Origin: Candidatus Cloacimonadota bacterium
GTDB taxonomy: Bacteria > Cloacimonadota > Cloacimonadia > Cloacimonadales > TCS61
DNA: 9,289 bases
Assembly: GCA_027064945.1 (NCBI GenBank)
Contig: JAMOPB010000350.1
Location: forward strand, 1-9,289
Direction: 5' to 3'
Part shown: piece by piece, positions 1-5,141 of the stretch
Layout: each line of letters starts with the position of its first letter
Numbering within the stretch: the first letter of the stretch is position 1
The notes under the pieces: model-generated
The model's database searches: none
What the model saw: the letters and a program-made list of their open reading frames with translations, nothing else
What the model was told of the DNA's origin: nothing
Translations under genes and position numbers: made by a program

Positions 1-2
1 AA

Positions 3-359
3 CGTATTACTCCAATAAAAAATATCTTGTTAGATCAAACAGTTATAGCCGGAATTGGTAACATTTATGCTTCAGAGATTTTGTTTCGGGCGAAGATTGA
101 TCCTACAAAAAAAGGAAGTAATTTAAGTAATGAAGAGATAGCAAAAATTGTTTTGAACACAAAAGAAATATTAAATGAAGCTATCAAGTGTAATGGAACC
201 ACAATTTCAGATTATCGGAGTGTAGAAGATAAAACAGGAGAATTTCAAAATTTCCTGAAAGTTTATAGGAAAGATTATTGTGAATGTGGTAATAGAATTT
301 CAAAAATTAAAATTAGTGGGCGTTCAACATATTTTTGTGATAAATGTCAAAAAAAATAG
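3..359 (+). CDS. mutM: Formamidopyrimidine-DNA glycosylase (Fpg/MutM), C-terminal part, 5' end cut by window
   Basis: This is the last 118 codons of a DNA glycosylase that removes 8-oxoguanine and other oxidised bases and nicks the abasic site. The reading frame is open from the window edge, so the catalytic N-terminal proline and most of the N-terminal domain lie outside. Visible are the helix-two-turn-helix region (LLDQTVIAGIGNIYASEILF, with the conserved GIGNIYASE core) and the C-terminal zinc finger that closes the protein. The finger ends normally (GRSTYFCDKC), but its first half reads YCECG. The spacing is therefore C-x1-C where the family usually has C-x2-C. An internal TTG at 27 could be mistaken for a start, but the family homology continues upstream of it. 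The stop is 16 nt before hrb, so mutM may be cotranscribed with the oxidative-stress genes. Identification is secure. Confidence 0.93.
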   Translation, partial: RITPIKNILLDQTVIAGIGNIYASEILFRAKIDPTKKGSNLSNEEIAKIVLNTKEILNEAIKCNGTTISDYRSVEDKTGEFQNFLKVYRKDYCECGNRISKIKISGRSTYFCDKCQKK

Positions 360-375
360 CAAAATCGGAGGATGA

Positions 376-1095
376 ATGAATCTATTATCTTTGTTTAATG
401 TTACTTATGGAATTTATGTTGTCTCTTCAAGAAGAGGTGAAAAAATTAATGGCTGTGTTGTTAATTCCGTTTTTCAAGTTACTTCAGAAAATCCTACAAT
501 AGCAATAAGTGTTGCAAAAAATAATTTAACACATGAATTTATAGAAGAGAGTAAAGTTTTTACTATTTCAATATTAAAAAAAGATACTCCGCTTCCGTTT
601 ATAGGTAAATTTGGCTTTAAAAGTGGCCGCACTATAGATAAATTCAAGGATTTAGAATATGAATTGGGAATTACAGGAGTTCCTTTTTTAAAAGAAAAAT
701 CTTTAGCATATATTGAAGCAGAAGTGATTAACTCCACTGATGTAGGAACTCATACTATTTTTATCGGGAAAATTGTCGATTGCGATAATTTATGTAAAGG
801 TGAACCATTAACTTATTCATATTACCATAAAGAGAAAGGTGGAAAATCTTCTAAGAATGCACCGACATTTGCTCAGCAATCAGCGGAGAATATCATCAGG
901 GAAGAAAAAAAAGAAGAATTGGAAACTAAACATGTGTGTGATATTTGCGGTTATATATATGACTTTAATATTGGTGATGATCTTAATGGGATAAAACCAA
1001 ATACTGCATTTGATGATCTTCCTAACGATTGGAAATGTCCGATCTGCGGGGCAAATAAGAAACAATTTACTAAAATTAAATCGGAGGATAAATGA
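376..1095 (+). CDS. hrb: High-molecular-weight rubredoxin: flavin reductase-like FMN domain fused to rubredoxin
   Basis: The 239-aa protein has two domains. Residues about 1-155 form a flavin reductase/flavoredoxin-type split-barrel that binds FMN (landmarks GCVVNSVFQVTSENP and GTHTIFIGKIVDC). A charged linker (about 156-185, rich in K and E) leads to a C-terminal rubredoxin with C188-x2-C191 and C221-x2-C224. The architecture and size match Hrb of Moorella thermoacetica, known to relay NADH electrons to the flavodiiron protein FprA. Here fprA follows directly with a 4-nt ATGA overlap, supporting the same partnership. The start at 376 follows GGAGG (367-371) by 4 nt. An out-of-frame ATG at 372 overlaps that site and is not used. 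The protein is probably cytoplasmic, since no signal peptide is visible. The role as FprA reductase is inferred from family and context. Confidence 0.92.
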   Translation: MNLLSLFNVTYGIYVVSSRRGEKINGCVVNSVFQVTSENPTIAISVAKNNLTHEFIEESKVFTISILKKDTPLPFIGKFGFKSGRTIDKFKDLEYELGITGVPFLKEKSLAYIEAEVINSTDVGTHTIFIGKIVDCDNLCKGEPLTYSYYHKEKGGKSSKNAPTFAQQSAENIIREEKKEELETKHVCDICGYIYDFNIGDDLNGIKPNTAFDDLPNDWKCPICGANKKQFTKIKSEDK

Positions 1096-2264
1096 AAGCC
1101 AGAGAATTGAAAAAGGGAATTTATTTTGTTGGAGGAATTGATTGGGATTTACGTGATTTCCATGGATATCTTACTCAAAAAGGTTCAACTTATAACTCTT
1201 ATCTAATTATTGATGAGAAAATCACTCTAATTGACAATGTAAAATACTATATGGCGGATGAAATGATAGCCAGAATTTCTGAGATCATTGATCCCGGTAA
1301 AATTGATATTATCATTCAAAATCATATTGAGATGGACCATTCAGGTAGTTTGCCACTTTTGATGGAGAAATGCCCGAATGCCGAAATATATGCAACTGCA
1401 AAAGGTATTTACGGATTGAAAAGACATTATAAAAAAGAATGGAATTTTGTGCCGGTAAAAAACGGAGATATTCTTAATATCGGAAAACGAAACTTACATT
1501 TTGTTCCAACTCCAATGGTTCACTGGCCTGATAACATGGTTACTTATTGTCCCGAAGAGAAAATATTATTTTCTAATGATTCGTTTGGCCAACATATTGC
1601 ATCCTCAGAAAGAATTGATAAAGAATATCCTTATAGCATTTTGATGGAGGAAGCTAAAAAATATTATGCTAATATTGTAATGCCATATGGCAAGATGGTT
1701 CAAAAAGAATTGGCTGTAGCTTCGAAATTAGATATTGAGATGATTTGTCCATCTCATGGACTTATTTGGGAAGAACATATCAATGAGATTGTAGCAGAAT
1801 ATACAAAATGGTCAAAAAACGATATTGAAGAAAAAGCTTTGATTATTTATGATACTATGTGGAAAACTACTGAGAAAATTGCACATAAAATTCAGGAAGC
1901 TTTTGAAGAATCAAATGTAACAACAAAAATGCTCAATTTGAAAGTTAACCATATTTCCGATGTAATGACGGAAGTTCTAACAGCAAAATATATTTGTGTT
2001 GGTTCGCCAACACTGAATAACAATATGCTTTCTTCAGTTGCCGGTTTTCTTTCCTATTTTAAAGGACTAGCACCCAAAGGAAGAATCGGTTTGGCTTTTG
2101 GTTCATACGGTTGGGGCGGTCAAAGTATAGGTCTTATTGATGATGATCTGAAAAAATGCGGTTTTACAACTTTGGAAAAAATCCGAGTTGAATATATTCC
2201 CGATGATGATGAAATGAAAATGATTAAAGATAATTTAGTAAAACAAATAGGAAAAATTAAATAA
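1092..2264 (+). CDS. fprA: A-type flavodiiron protein (O2 / NO reductase)
   Basis: The 390-aa cytoplasmic enzyme reduces O2 to water and/or NO to N2O without releasing reactive intermediates. Residues 1 to about 245 form the metallo-beta-lactamase-like domain with a complete diiron ligand set: H78-x-E80-x-D82-H83, H144 (in PMVHWPDN), D163 (in SNDSFG) and H222 (in CPSHG). Residues about 247-390 form the flavodoxin domain that binds FMN (phosphate-loop region YDTMWKTTEK, then VGSPTLNNN and GSYGWGG). There is no extra rubredoxin or flavin reductase domain, so it is class A. The missing donor domains are on the preceding gene product, Hrb. Its ATG overlaps the hrb stop (ATGA) and its Shine-Dalgarno site GGAGG (1083-1087) lies in the end of hrb, so the two are probably translationally coupled. 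Sequence does not decide whether O2 or NO is preferred. Confidence 0.96.
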   Translation: MKARELKKGIYFVGGIDWDLRDFHGYLTQKGSTYNSYLIIDEKITLIDNVKYYMADEMIARISEIIDPGKIDIIIQNHIEMDHSGSLPLLMEKCPNAEIYATAKGIYGLKRHYKKEWNFVPVKNGDILNIGKRNLHFVPTPMVHWPDNMVTYCPEEKILFSNDSFGQHIASSERIDKEYPYSILMEEAKKYYANIVMPYGKMVQKELAVASKLDIEMICPSHGLIWEEHINEIVAEYTKWSKNDIEEKALIIYDTMWKTTEKIAHKIQEAFEESNVTTKMLNLKVNHISDVMTEVLTAKYICVGSPTLNNNMLSSVAGFLSYFKGLAPKGRIGLAFGSYGWGGQSIGLIDDDLKKCGFTTLEKIRVEYIPDDDEMKMIKDNLVKQIGKIK

Positions 2265-2277
2265 AGAGGAGTGAAAG

Positions 2278-2784
2278 ATGATTAAACAAACACTGCAAGA
2301 TGCTATAAATAGCCAAATTAATAAAGAGTTTTTCTCGGAATATTATTATCTATCAATGGCTGCATATTTCGAATCGGAAGATTTACCGGGATTTGCTAAT
2401 TTCTTCAAAGTCCAAGTAGAAGAAGAAAGATTTCATGCAATGAAATTTTTTGACTATCTTAACGAAAGAGGCGGAAAAGTAAACCTTACAGGAATTGATA
2501 CCCCTAAAACAGATTTTGAATCACCTTTGCAAGTTTTTGAATTGGCTTATAAGCATGAACAGTATGTTACAGAATCGGTTAATGGTTTGATGGATATTGC
2601 TATTAAAGAAAACGATCACGCTTTAAAAAGCTTCTTGCAATGGTTTATTGATGAACAAGTGGAAGAAGAAGCTACAATGAGCAAATATGTAAATCAGTTA
2701 AAACGCCTAAATGGCAACGGACACGGAATTATGATGCTTGATAGAGAATTGGCTCAAAGATCTTTTGTGCCACCGGTAAAATAA
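2278..2784 (+). CDS. ftnA: Ferritin (bacterial non-heme, FtnA type)
   Basis: The 168-aa protein has the length and four-helix-bundle pattern of bacterial FtnA, which assembles into a 24-subunit shell that oxidises Fe(II) and stores it as a mineral. Ferroxidase-centre residues are at the expected positions: E17, E50 and H53 (EEERFHA), E94 (KHEQY), Q127 and E130 (DEQVEE). The early segment NKEFFSEYYYLSMAAYFE is typical of the family. There is no heme-ligand evidence for a bacterioferritin. The gene starts 13 nt after fprA, with AGGAG (2267-2271) 6 nt before the ATG, and is followed 20 nt later by superoxide reductase. In this operon it probably keeps free iron low during oxygen exposure, limiting Fenton chemistry (inference). 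Confidence 0.96.
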   Translation: MIKQTLQDAINSQINKEFFSEYYYLSMAAYFESEDLPGFANFFKVQVEEERFHAMKFFDYLNERGGKVNLTGIDTPKTDFESPLQVFELAYKHEQYVTESVNGLMDIAIKENDHALKSFLQWFIDEQVEEEATMSKYVNQLKRLNGNGHGIMMLDRELAQRSFVPPVK

Positions 2785-2794
2785 AAAATAAAAT

Positions 2795-2799
2795 GGAGG
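2795..2799 (+). promoter_or_regulatory. Ribosome binding site that fixes the desulfoferrodoxin start
   Basis: GGAGG lies 5 nt before the ATG at 2805. An in-frame ATG at 2793 overlaps this site and so cannot use it. The downstream ATG is therefore the start, and it gives the usual family N-terminus and length. Confidence 0.8.
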
Positions 2800-2804
2800 A
2801 AAAA

Positions 2805-3185
2805 ATGATTAAATTAAGAGATATCTACTATTGCGAGAAATGTGGGAATGTCGTTGAAGTATTAAACGAAGGTGCACCAGCTTTAGTTTGTTGCGGAGAT
2901 CCAATGCAAAAGCTATCCGCAAAGTCTGAAGACGCAACTACAGAAAAACACGTACCTTATGTAGAAACAGTTGAAGGTGGTATTTTAGTCAAAGTTGGGC
3001 AAAATACAGCTCATCCAATGCTTGAAACACATTATATCAAATTTATCGAAGTTTTAACAAAAGAAAAAGTATATCGTGCTGAACTTAATCCGGGAGATGT
3101 GCCTGAAGCTTTTTTCCCTGTTGCAAAAGAAGCTGTTTTGGAAGCAAGAGAATGGTGTAATTTGCATGGATTATGGAAAGGATAA
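2805..3185 (+). CDS. dfx: Desulfoferrodoxin (2Fe superoxide reductase)
   Basis: The 126-aa enzyme reduces superoxide to H2O2 without making O2, the standard solution in anaerobes. Residues 1 to about 36 form the desulforedoxin-like domain with an Fe(Cys)4 centre I: C10-x2-C13 and the C29-C30 pair. The rest is the catalytic domain with centre II ligands H49, H70, H76, C118 and H121. The conserved E47-K48-H49 motif supplies the active-site lysine. Length and all ligands match full-length desulfoferrodoxin rather than one-iron neelaredoxin. An upstream in-frame ATG at 2793 would add four residues but sits on the Shine-Dalgarno site, so 2805 is preferred. The gene lies between ferritin and rubrerythrin. 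Its H2O2 product would be removed by the two rubrerythrins encoded next, and rubredoxin is the usual electron donor. Confidence 0.96.
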   Translation: MIKLRDIYYCEKCGNVVEVLNEGAPALVCCGDPMQKLSAKSEDATTEKHVPYVETVEGGILVKVGQNTAHPMLETHYIKFIEVLTKEKVYRAELNPGDVPEAFFPVAKEAVLEAREWCNLHGLWKG

Positions 3186-3190
3186 GTCTA

Positions 3191-3200
3191 AATTGCAATT
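3191..3200 (+). promoter_or_regulatory. Perfect 10-bp palindrome upstream of rubrerythrin
   Basis: AATTGCAATT lies 5 nt after the dfx stop, in the 78-nt gap before rubrerythrin, the widest gap in this block apart from the dfx-like spacing elsewhere. It contains TTGCAA (3193-3198), which could be a weak -35 element, but no convincing -10 is found 16-18 nt downstream. It may be an operator or a chance AT-rich palindrome. Confidence 0.25.
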
Positions 3201-3254
3201 ATATTCGAGGATGAATATTTATTAAAATAAGAGACTTTTGGATATATGATATTT

Positions 3255-3259
3255 GGAGG
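3255..3259 (+). promoter_or_regulatory. Ribosome binding site that fixes the rubrerythrin start
   Basis: GGAGG is 4 nt before the ATG at 3264. The in-frame ATG at 3246 lies upstream of this site, so the protein starts MEFKGSKTAEN as in known rubrerythrins. Confidence 0.8.
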
Positions 3260-3263
3260 TAAA

Positions 3264-3848
3264 ATGGAATTTAAAGGAAGTAAAACAGCTGAGAATTTGA
3301 TGAAGTCTTTTGCAGGAGAATCTCAAGCCAGAAATAGATACACCTATTATGCATCAGTAGCTAGAAAAGAGGGATATCGTCAGATAGAAGAAATATTTTT
3401 GGAAACTGCAGCTAATGAAAAAGAGCATGCCAAGATCTTTATGAAGCAACTTATAGAGAATGGAATGAATGAAGAGGTTATTGAAATAAAGGCAGGATAT
3501 CCGGTTGGATATTCAACGACTTTGGATAATCTTGAATATGCAGCAAATGGTGAACGTGAAGAATGGGAAGAACTTTATCCTGCATTTGCTAAGATAGCAA
3601 AAGAAGAAGGTTTTCCTGAAATTGCCAGAGCTTTTGAATTAGTAGCTTTAGTAGAAAAAAAGCATGAAGAGCGTTATCGTAAATTATGGAATAATGTGAA
3701 AAATTATACTGTCTTTAAAAAAGATGGTGTGGTAATGTGGAAATGTAGAAACTGTGGCCACATAGTAGAATCTATCGAAGCACCAAAAATATGTCCGGTT
3801 TGCGATCATCCGCAAGCATATTTTGAAGTGTTTATTGAAACATATTAA
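3264..3848 (+). CDS. rbr: Rubrerythrin, classical order (diiron domain then rubredoxin)
   Basis: The 194-aa cytoplasmic peroxidase reduces H2O2 to water. Residues 1 to about 145 form a four-helix ferritin-like domain with diiron ligands E19, E52-x2-H55, E97, E100 and E131-x2-H134. The pairing of both ExxH motifs and the extra glutamate of helix 3 (NGEREEWEELYP) is the rubrerythrin signature. Residues about 155-194 form a rubredoxin-like domain with C161-x2-C164 (CRNCGH) and C177-x2-C180 (CPVCDHPQ), whose wide spacing and histidine are typical of rubrerythrin. Length is normal for the family. Within the operon it should consume the peroxide made by superoxide reductase. Exact ligand assignment is by motif alignment from memory; identification is secure. 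Confidence 0.96.
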   Translation: MEFKGSKTAENLMKSFAGESQARNRYTYYASVARKEGYRQIEEIFLETAANEKEHAKIFMKQLIENGMNEEVIEIKAGYPVGYSTTLDNLEYAANGEREEWEELYPAFAKIAKEEGFPEIARAFELVALVEKKHEERYRKLWNNVKNYTVFKKDGVVMWKCRNCGHIVESIEAPKICPVCDHPQAYFEVFIETY

Positions 3849-3873
3849 GAAAAAATTAGATAAAATATACAAT
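3845..3873 (+). promoter_or_regulatory. Candidate sigma70-type promoter for reverse rubrerythrin
   Basis: TTAAGA (3845-3850, 4 of 6 to the -35 consensus) is followed after exactly 17 nt by TACAAT (3868-3873, 5 of 6 to the -10 consensus). The -35 overlaps the rbr stop codon and the -10 is the left half of a dyad. In AT-rich DNA such matches are common, so this is only a candidate, but it would allow separate control of the downstream peroxidase. Confidence 0.3.
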
Positions 3874-3883
3874 ATCGATTGTA
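3868..3883 (+). promoter_or_regulatory. Inverted repeat TACAAT-N4-ATTGTA, candidate operator
   Basis: The two 6-bp arms are perfectly complementary with a 4-bp centre (ATCG). The dyad lies in the 59-nt gap between rbr and reverse rubrerythrin, 24 nt before the start codon, and its left arm overlaps a candidate -10. The arms are the same as those of the OhrR-type operator known from Bacillus (TACAAT-TNA-ATTGTA), but the spacing is one base longer, so binding by such a regulator is conjecture. Confidence 0.4.
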
Positions 3884-3907
3884 GAATAAAATGAAAAGGA
3901 GTTAATT

Positions 3908-4453
3908 ATGAAAAAAAAATGGGTATGTACAGTATGCGGTTATGTTCACGAAGGTGAAAATCCACCGGCAGAATGTCCGGTATGTAAAGCACCTGCAGAG
4001 AAATTTCAGTTACAAGAAGGTGAAAGAGTTTGGGCTGACGAACATAAAGTGGGAATTGCAAAAGGTTTAGATGAAAGAATCGTAGAAGGCTTGCGTCAAA
4101 ATTTTATGGGAGAATGTACTGAAGTGGGAATGTATTTGGCTATGAGTCGTCAGGCGGATCGTGAAGGTTTTCCTGAAGTAGCGGAAGCATATAAACGCAT
4201 TGCATTTGAAGAAGCTGAACACGCTGCTAAATTCGCTGAACTTTTAGGTGAAGTAGTGGAAGCAGATACAAAGAAAAATCTTGAAATGAGAGTTGATGCG
4301 GAATATGGGGCTACACAAGGTAAAAAAGATTTGGCTACTTTAGCAAAAGAATTGGGATATGATGCTGTGCATGATACAGTTCACGAAATGTGTAAAGATG
4401 AAGCACGTCATGGGAAAGCTTTCTTAGGATTATTGAATAGGTATTTTAAATAG
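3908..4453 (+). CDS. Reverse rubrerythrin (N-terminal rubredoxin then diiron domain), H2O2/O2 reductase
   Basis: The 181-aa protein has the rubrerythrin domains in reversed order. Residues 1 to about 38 are a short rubredoxin domain (C7-x2-C10, C23-x2-C26; WVCTVCGYVHEGENPPAECP), and about 50-180 form the ferritin-like diiron domain. Visible ligand motifs are E69 (FMGECTE), E102-x2-H105 (EEAEHAAKF) and E165-x2-H168 (KDEARHGKAF). It resembles the clostridial reverse rubrerythrins and the NADH peroxidase group, which reduce H2O2, and in clostridia also O2, with electrons from NADH through rubredoxin. The start at 3908 has AAGGAG (3896-3901) 6 nt upstream. It follows classical rubrerythrin by 59 nt and precedes a free rubredoxin by 32 nt, a plausible electron donor. 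Identification is secure; substrate preference is inferred. Confidence 0.94.
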   Translation: MKKKWVCTVCGYVHEGENPPAECPVCKAPAEKFQLQEGERVWADEHKVGIAKGLDERIVEGLRQNFMGECTEVGMYLAMSRQADREGFPEVAEAYKRIAFEEAEHAAKFAELLGEVVEADTKKNLEMRVDAEYGATQGKKDLATLAKELGYDAVHDTVHEMCKDEARHGKAFLGLLNRYFK

Positions 4454-4468
4454 AATCTTTAGATTCTA
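4451..4468 (+). repeat. 18-bp near-perfect palindrome between reverse rubrerythrin and rubredoxin genes
   Basis: TAGAATCTTTAGATTCTA consists of 8-bp arms (TAGAATCT / AGATTCTA) around TT. It begins with the stop codon of the upstream gene. In RNA it would fold as a 7-bp stem with a 4-nt loop. It has no T-run after it, so it is not a terminator. It may be an mRNA-processing or stability element, or an operator. Confidence 0.5.
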
Positions 4469-4485
4469 AAACGATGGAGGAAATT

Positions 4486-4626
4486 ATGCAAAAGTATGTA
4501 TGTGAAGTTTGCGGTTATATCTATGACCCAGCAGAAAATGAAAATTTGAAATTTGAAGATTTACCGGAAGAATGGACTTGTCCTGAATGTGGAGTTGGCA
4601 AAGATATGTTTTCTCCGGTTGACTAA
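4486..4626 (+). CDS. rub: Short rubredoxin (46 aa, loop-deleted type)
   Basis: The product is a one-iron electron carrier with C6-x2-C9 (YVCEVCGYIYDPAE) and C32-x2-C35 (WTCPECGVGKDMF). Typical rubredoxins are 52-54 aa. This one is 46 aa because about seven residues are missing between DPAE and KFEDLP, the turn that usually reads like GDPDNGIAPGT. The same kind of deletion is known in the 45-aa rubredoxin of Desulfovibrio desulfuricans. GGAGG (4476-4480) is 5 nt before the ATG. The gene is too short for many ORF filters and is easily overlooked. It lies right after reverse rubrerythrin and is followed by a terminator. It is the likely shared electron donor for superoxide reductase, the rubrerythrins and perhaps FprA (inference). 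Confidence 0.95.
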   Translation: MQKYVCEVCGYIYDPAENENLKFEDLPEEWTCPECGVGKDMFSPVD

Positions 4627-4637
4627 AAAGTAATATT

Positions 4638-4668
4638 AGGATGCTGCTACGGCAGTATCCTTTTTTTT
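4638..4668 (+). terminator. Rho-independent terminator with a UACG tetraloop after rubredoxin
   Basis: A 10-bp stem (AGGATGCTGC 4638-4647 with GCAGTATCCT 4652-4661, including one G-U pair) is closed by TACG, which in RNA is a very stable C(UACG)G loop. A run of eight T (4661-4668) follows. It starts 12 nt after the rubredoxin stop and would end the oxygen-defence transcript. The Shine-Dalgarno site of the next gene begins only 4 nt after the T-run, so there is no room for a promoter between them. Confidence 0.92.
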
Positions 4669-4671
4669 GTT

Positions 4672-4677
4672 AGGAGG
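4672..4677 (+). promoter_or_regulatory. Ribosome binding site that fixes the ferritin-like gene start
   Basis: AGGAGG lies 1 nt before an ATG at 4679 and 4 nt before an ATG at 4682. Other genes in this block use 4-6 nt spacing, so 4682 is preferred. The TTG at 4667 is within the terminator T-run and upstream of this site and is rejected. Confidence 0.7.
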
Positions 4678-4681
4678 AATG

Positions 4682-5137
4682 ATGTTTAAAGATCATTTTA
4701 TAGGAATTATCCAATTTGCTATAGAGAAGGAACAAGAAGCGGTAGATTTTTATAAAGAGCTACAAGCGCTTGTTAAATTTCAAAATCAAAAAGAAATGCT
4801 TCTAGAATTGCAGCATATGGAAGAAGGGCATATTACTGTATTGGAAAACATGTTAAAAGAAGATTATAATAATATGCAATTGAAAGATGAAATACAAGAT
4901 CTCAAAATTAGTGACTATTTAATAGAAATAGATCCTAGCGATAATATGAATTATCAGGATATTCTAATTACTGCAATGAAGCGAGAAGAGAAATCTACAA
5001 AACTATATAAAGATCTTGCTTTGAAAGTGGATGATGAGCAAATAAAAAAAGTGTTTATGCGTTTATCTCAGGAAGAGGCAGGTCATAAACTAAGATTTGA
5101 AAAGCTTTATGATGAAATGGTTTTAAAGGAGAATTAA
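4682..5137 (+). CDS. Stand-alone ferritin-like diiron protein (rubrerythrin family, no rubredoxin domain)
   Basis: The 151-aa protein is a four-helix bundle of the rubrerythrin/ferritin-like superfamily made of two similar halves. Each half has a helix with E-x2-[AS]-x2-[FL]-Y (E17-A20-F23-Y24; E102-S105-L108-Y109) followed by a helix with E-x2-H (E47-H50 in MEEGH; E132-H135 in EEAGH). These supply a complete set of diiron ligands. There is no cysteine motif, so unlike the two rubrerythrins upstream it needs an external electron donor or has another role such as iron binding. Its exact function is not known. The gene starts 13 nt after a strong terminator and ends 4 nt before the DHOD-like gene, whose Shine-Dalgarno site lies inside its last codons, so the two are probably translated together. 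Confidence 0.85.
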   Translation: MFKDHFIGIIQFAIEKEQEAVDFYKELQALVKFQNQKEMLLELQHMEEGHITVLENMLKEDYNNMQLKDEIQDLKISDYLIEIDPSDNMNYQDILITAMKREEKSTKLYKDLALKVDDEQIKKVFMRLSQEEAGHKLRFEKLYDEMVLKEN

Positions 5138-5141
5138 ATTT

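Noticed and set aside
474..737. Minus-strand open frame of 87 codons inside hrb
   Set aside because: It lies opposite the flavin reductase domain and has no start context or recognisable protein features.
3684..3872. Minus-strand open frame of 62 codons over the end of rbr
   Set aside because: It is a shadow of the rubredoxin domain of rubrerythrin; no Shine-Dalgarno site or family signal.
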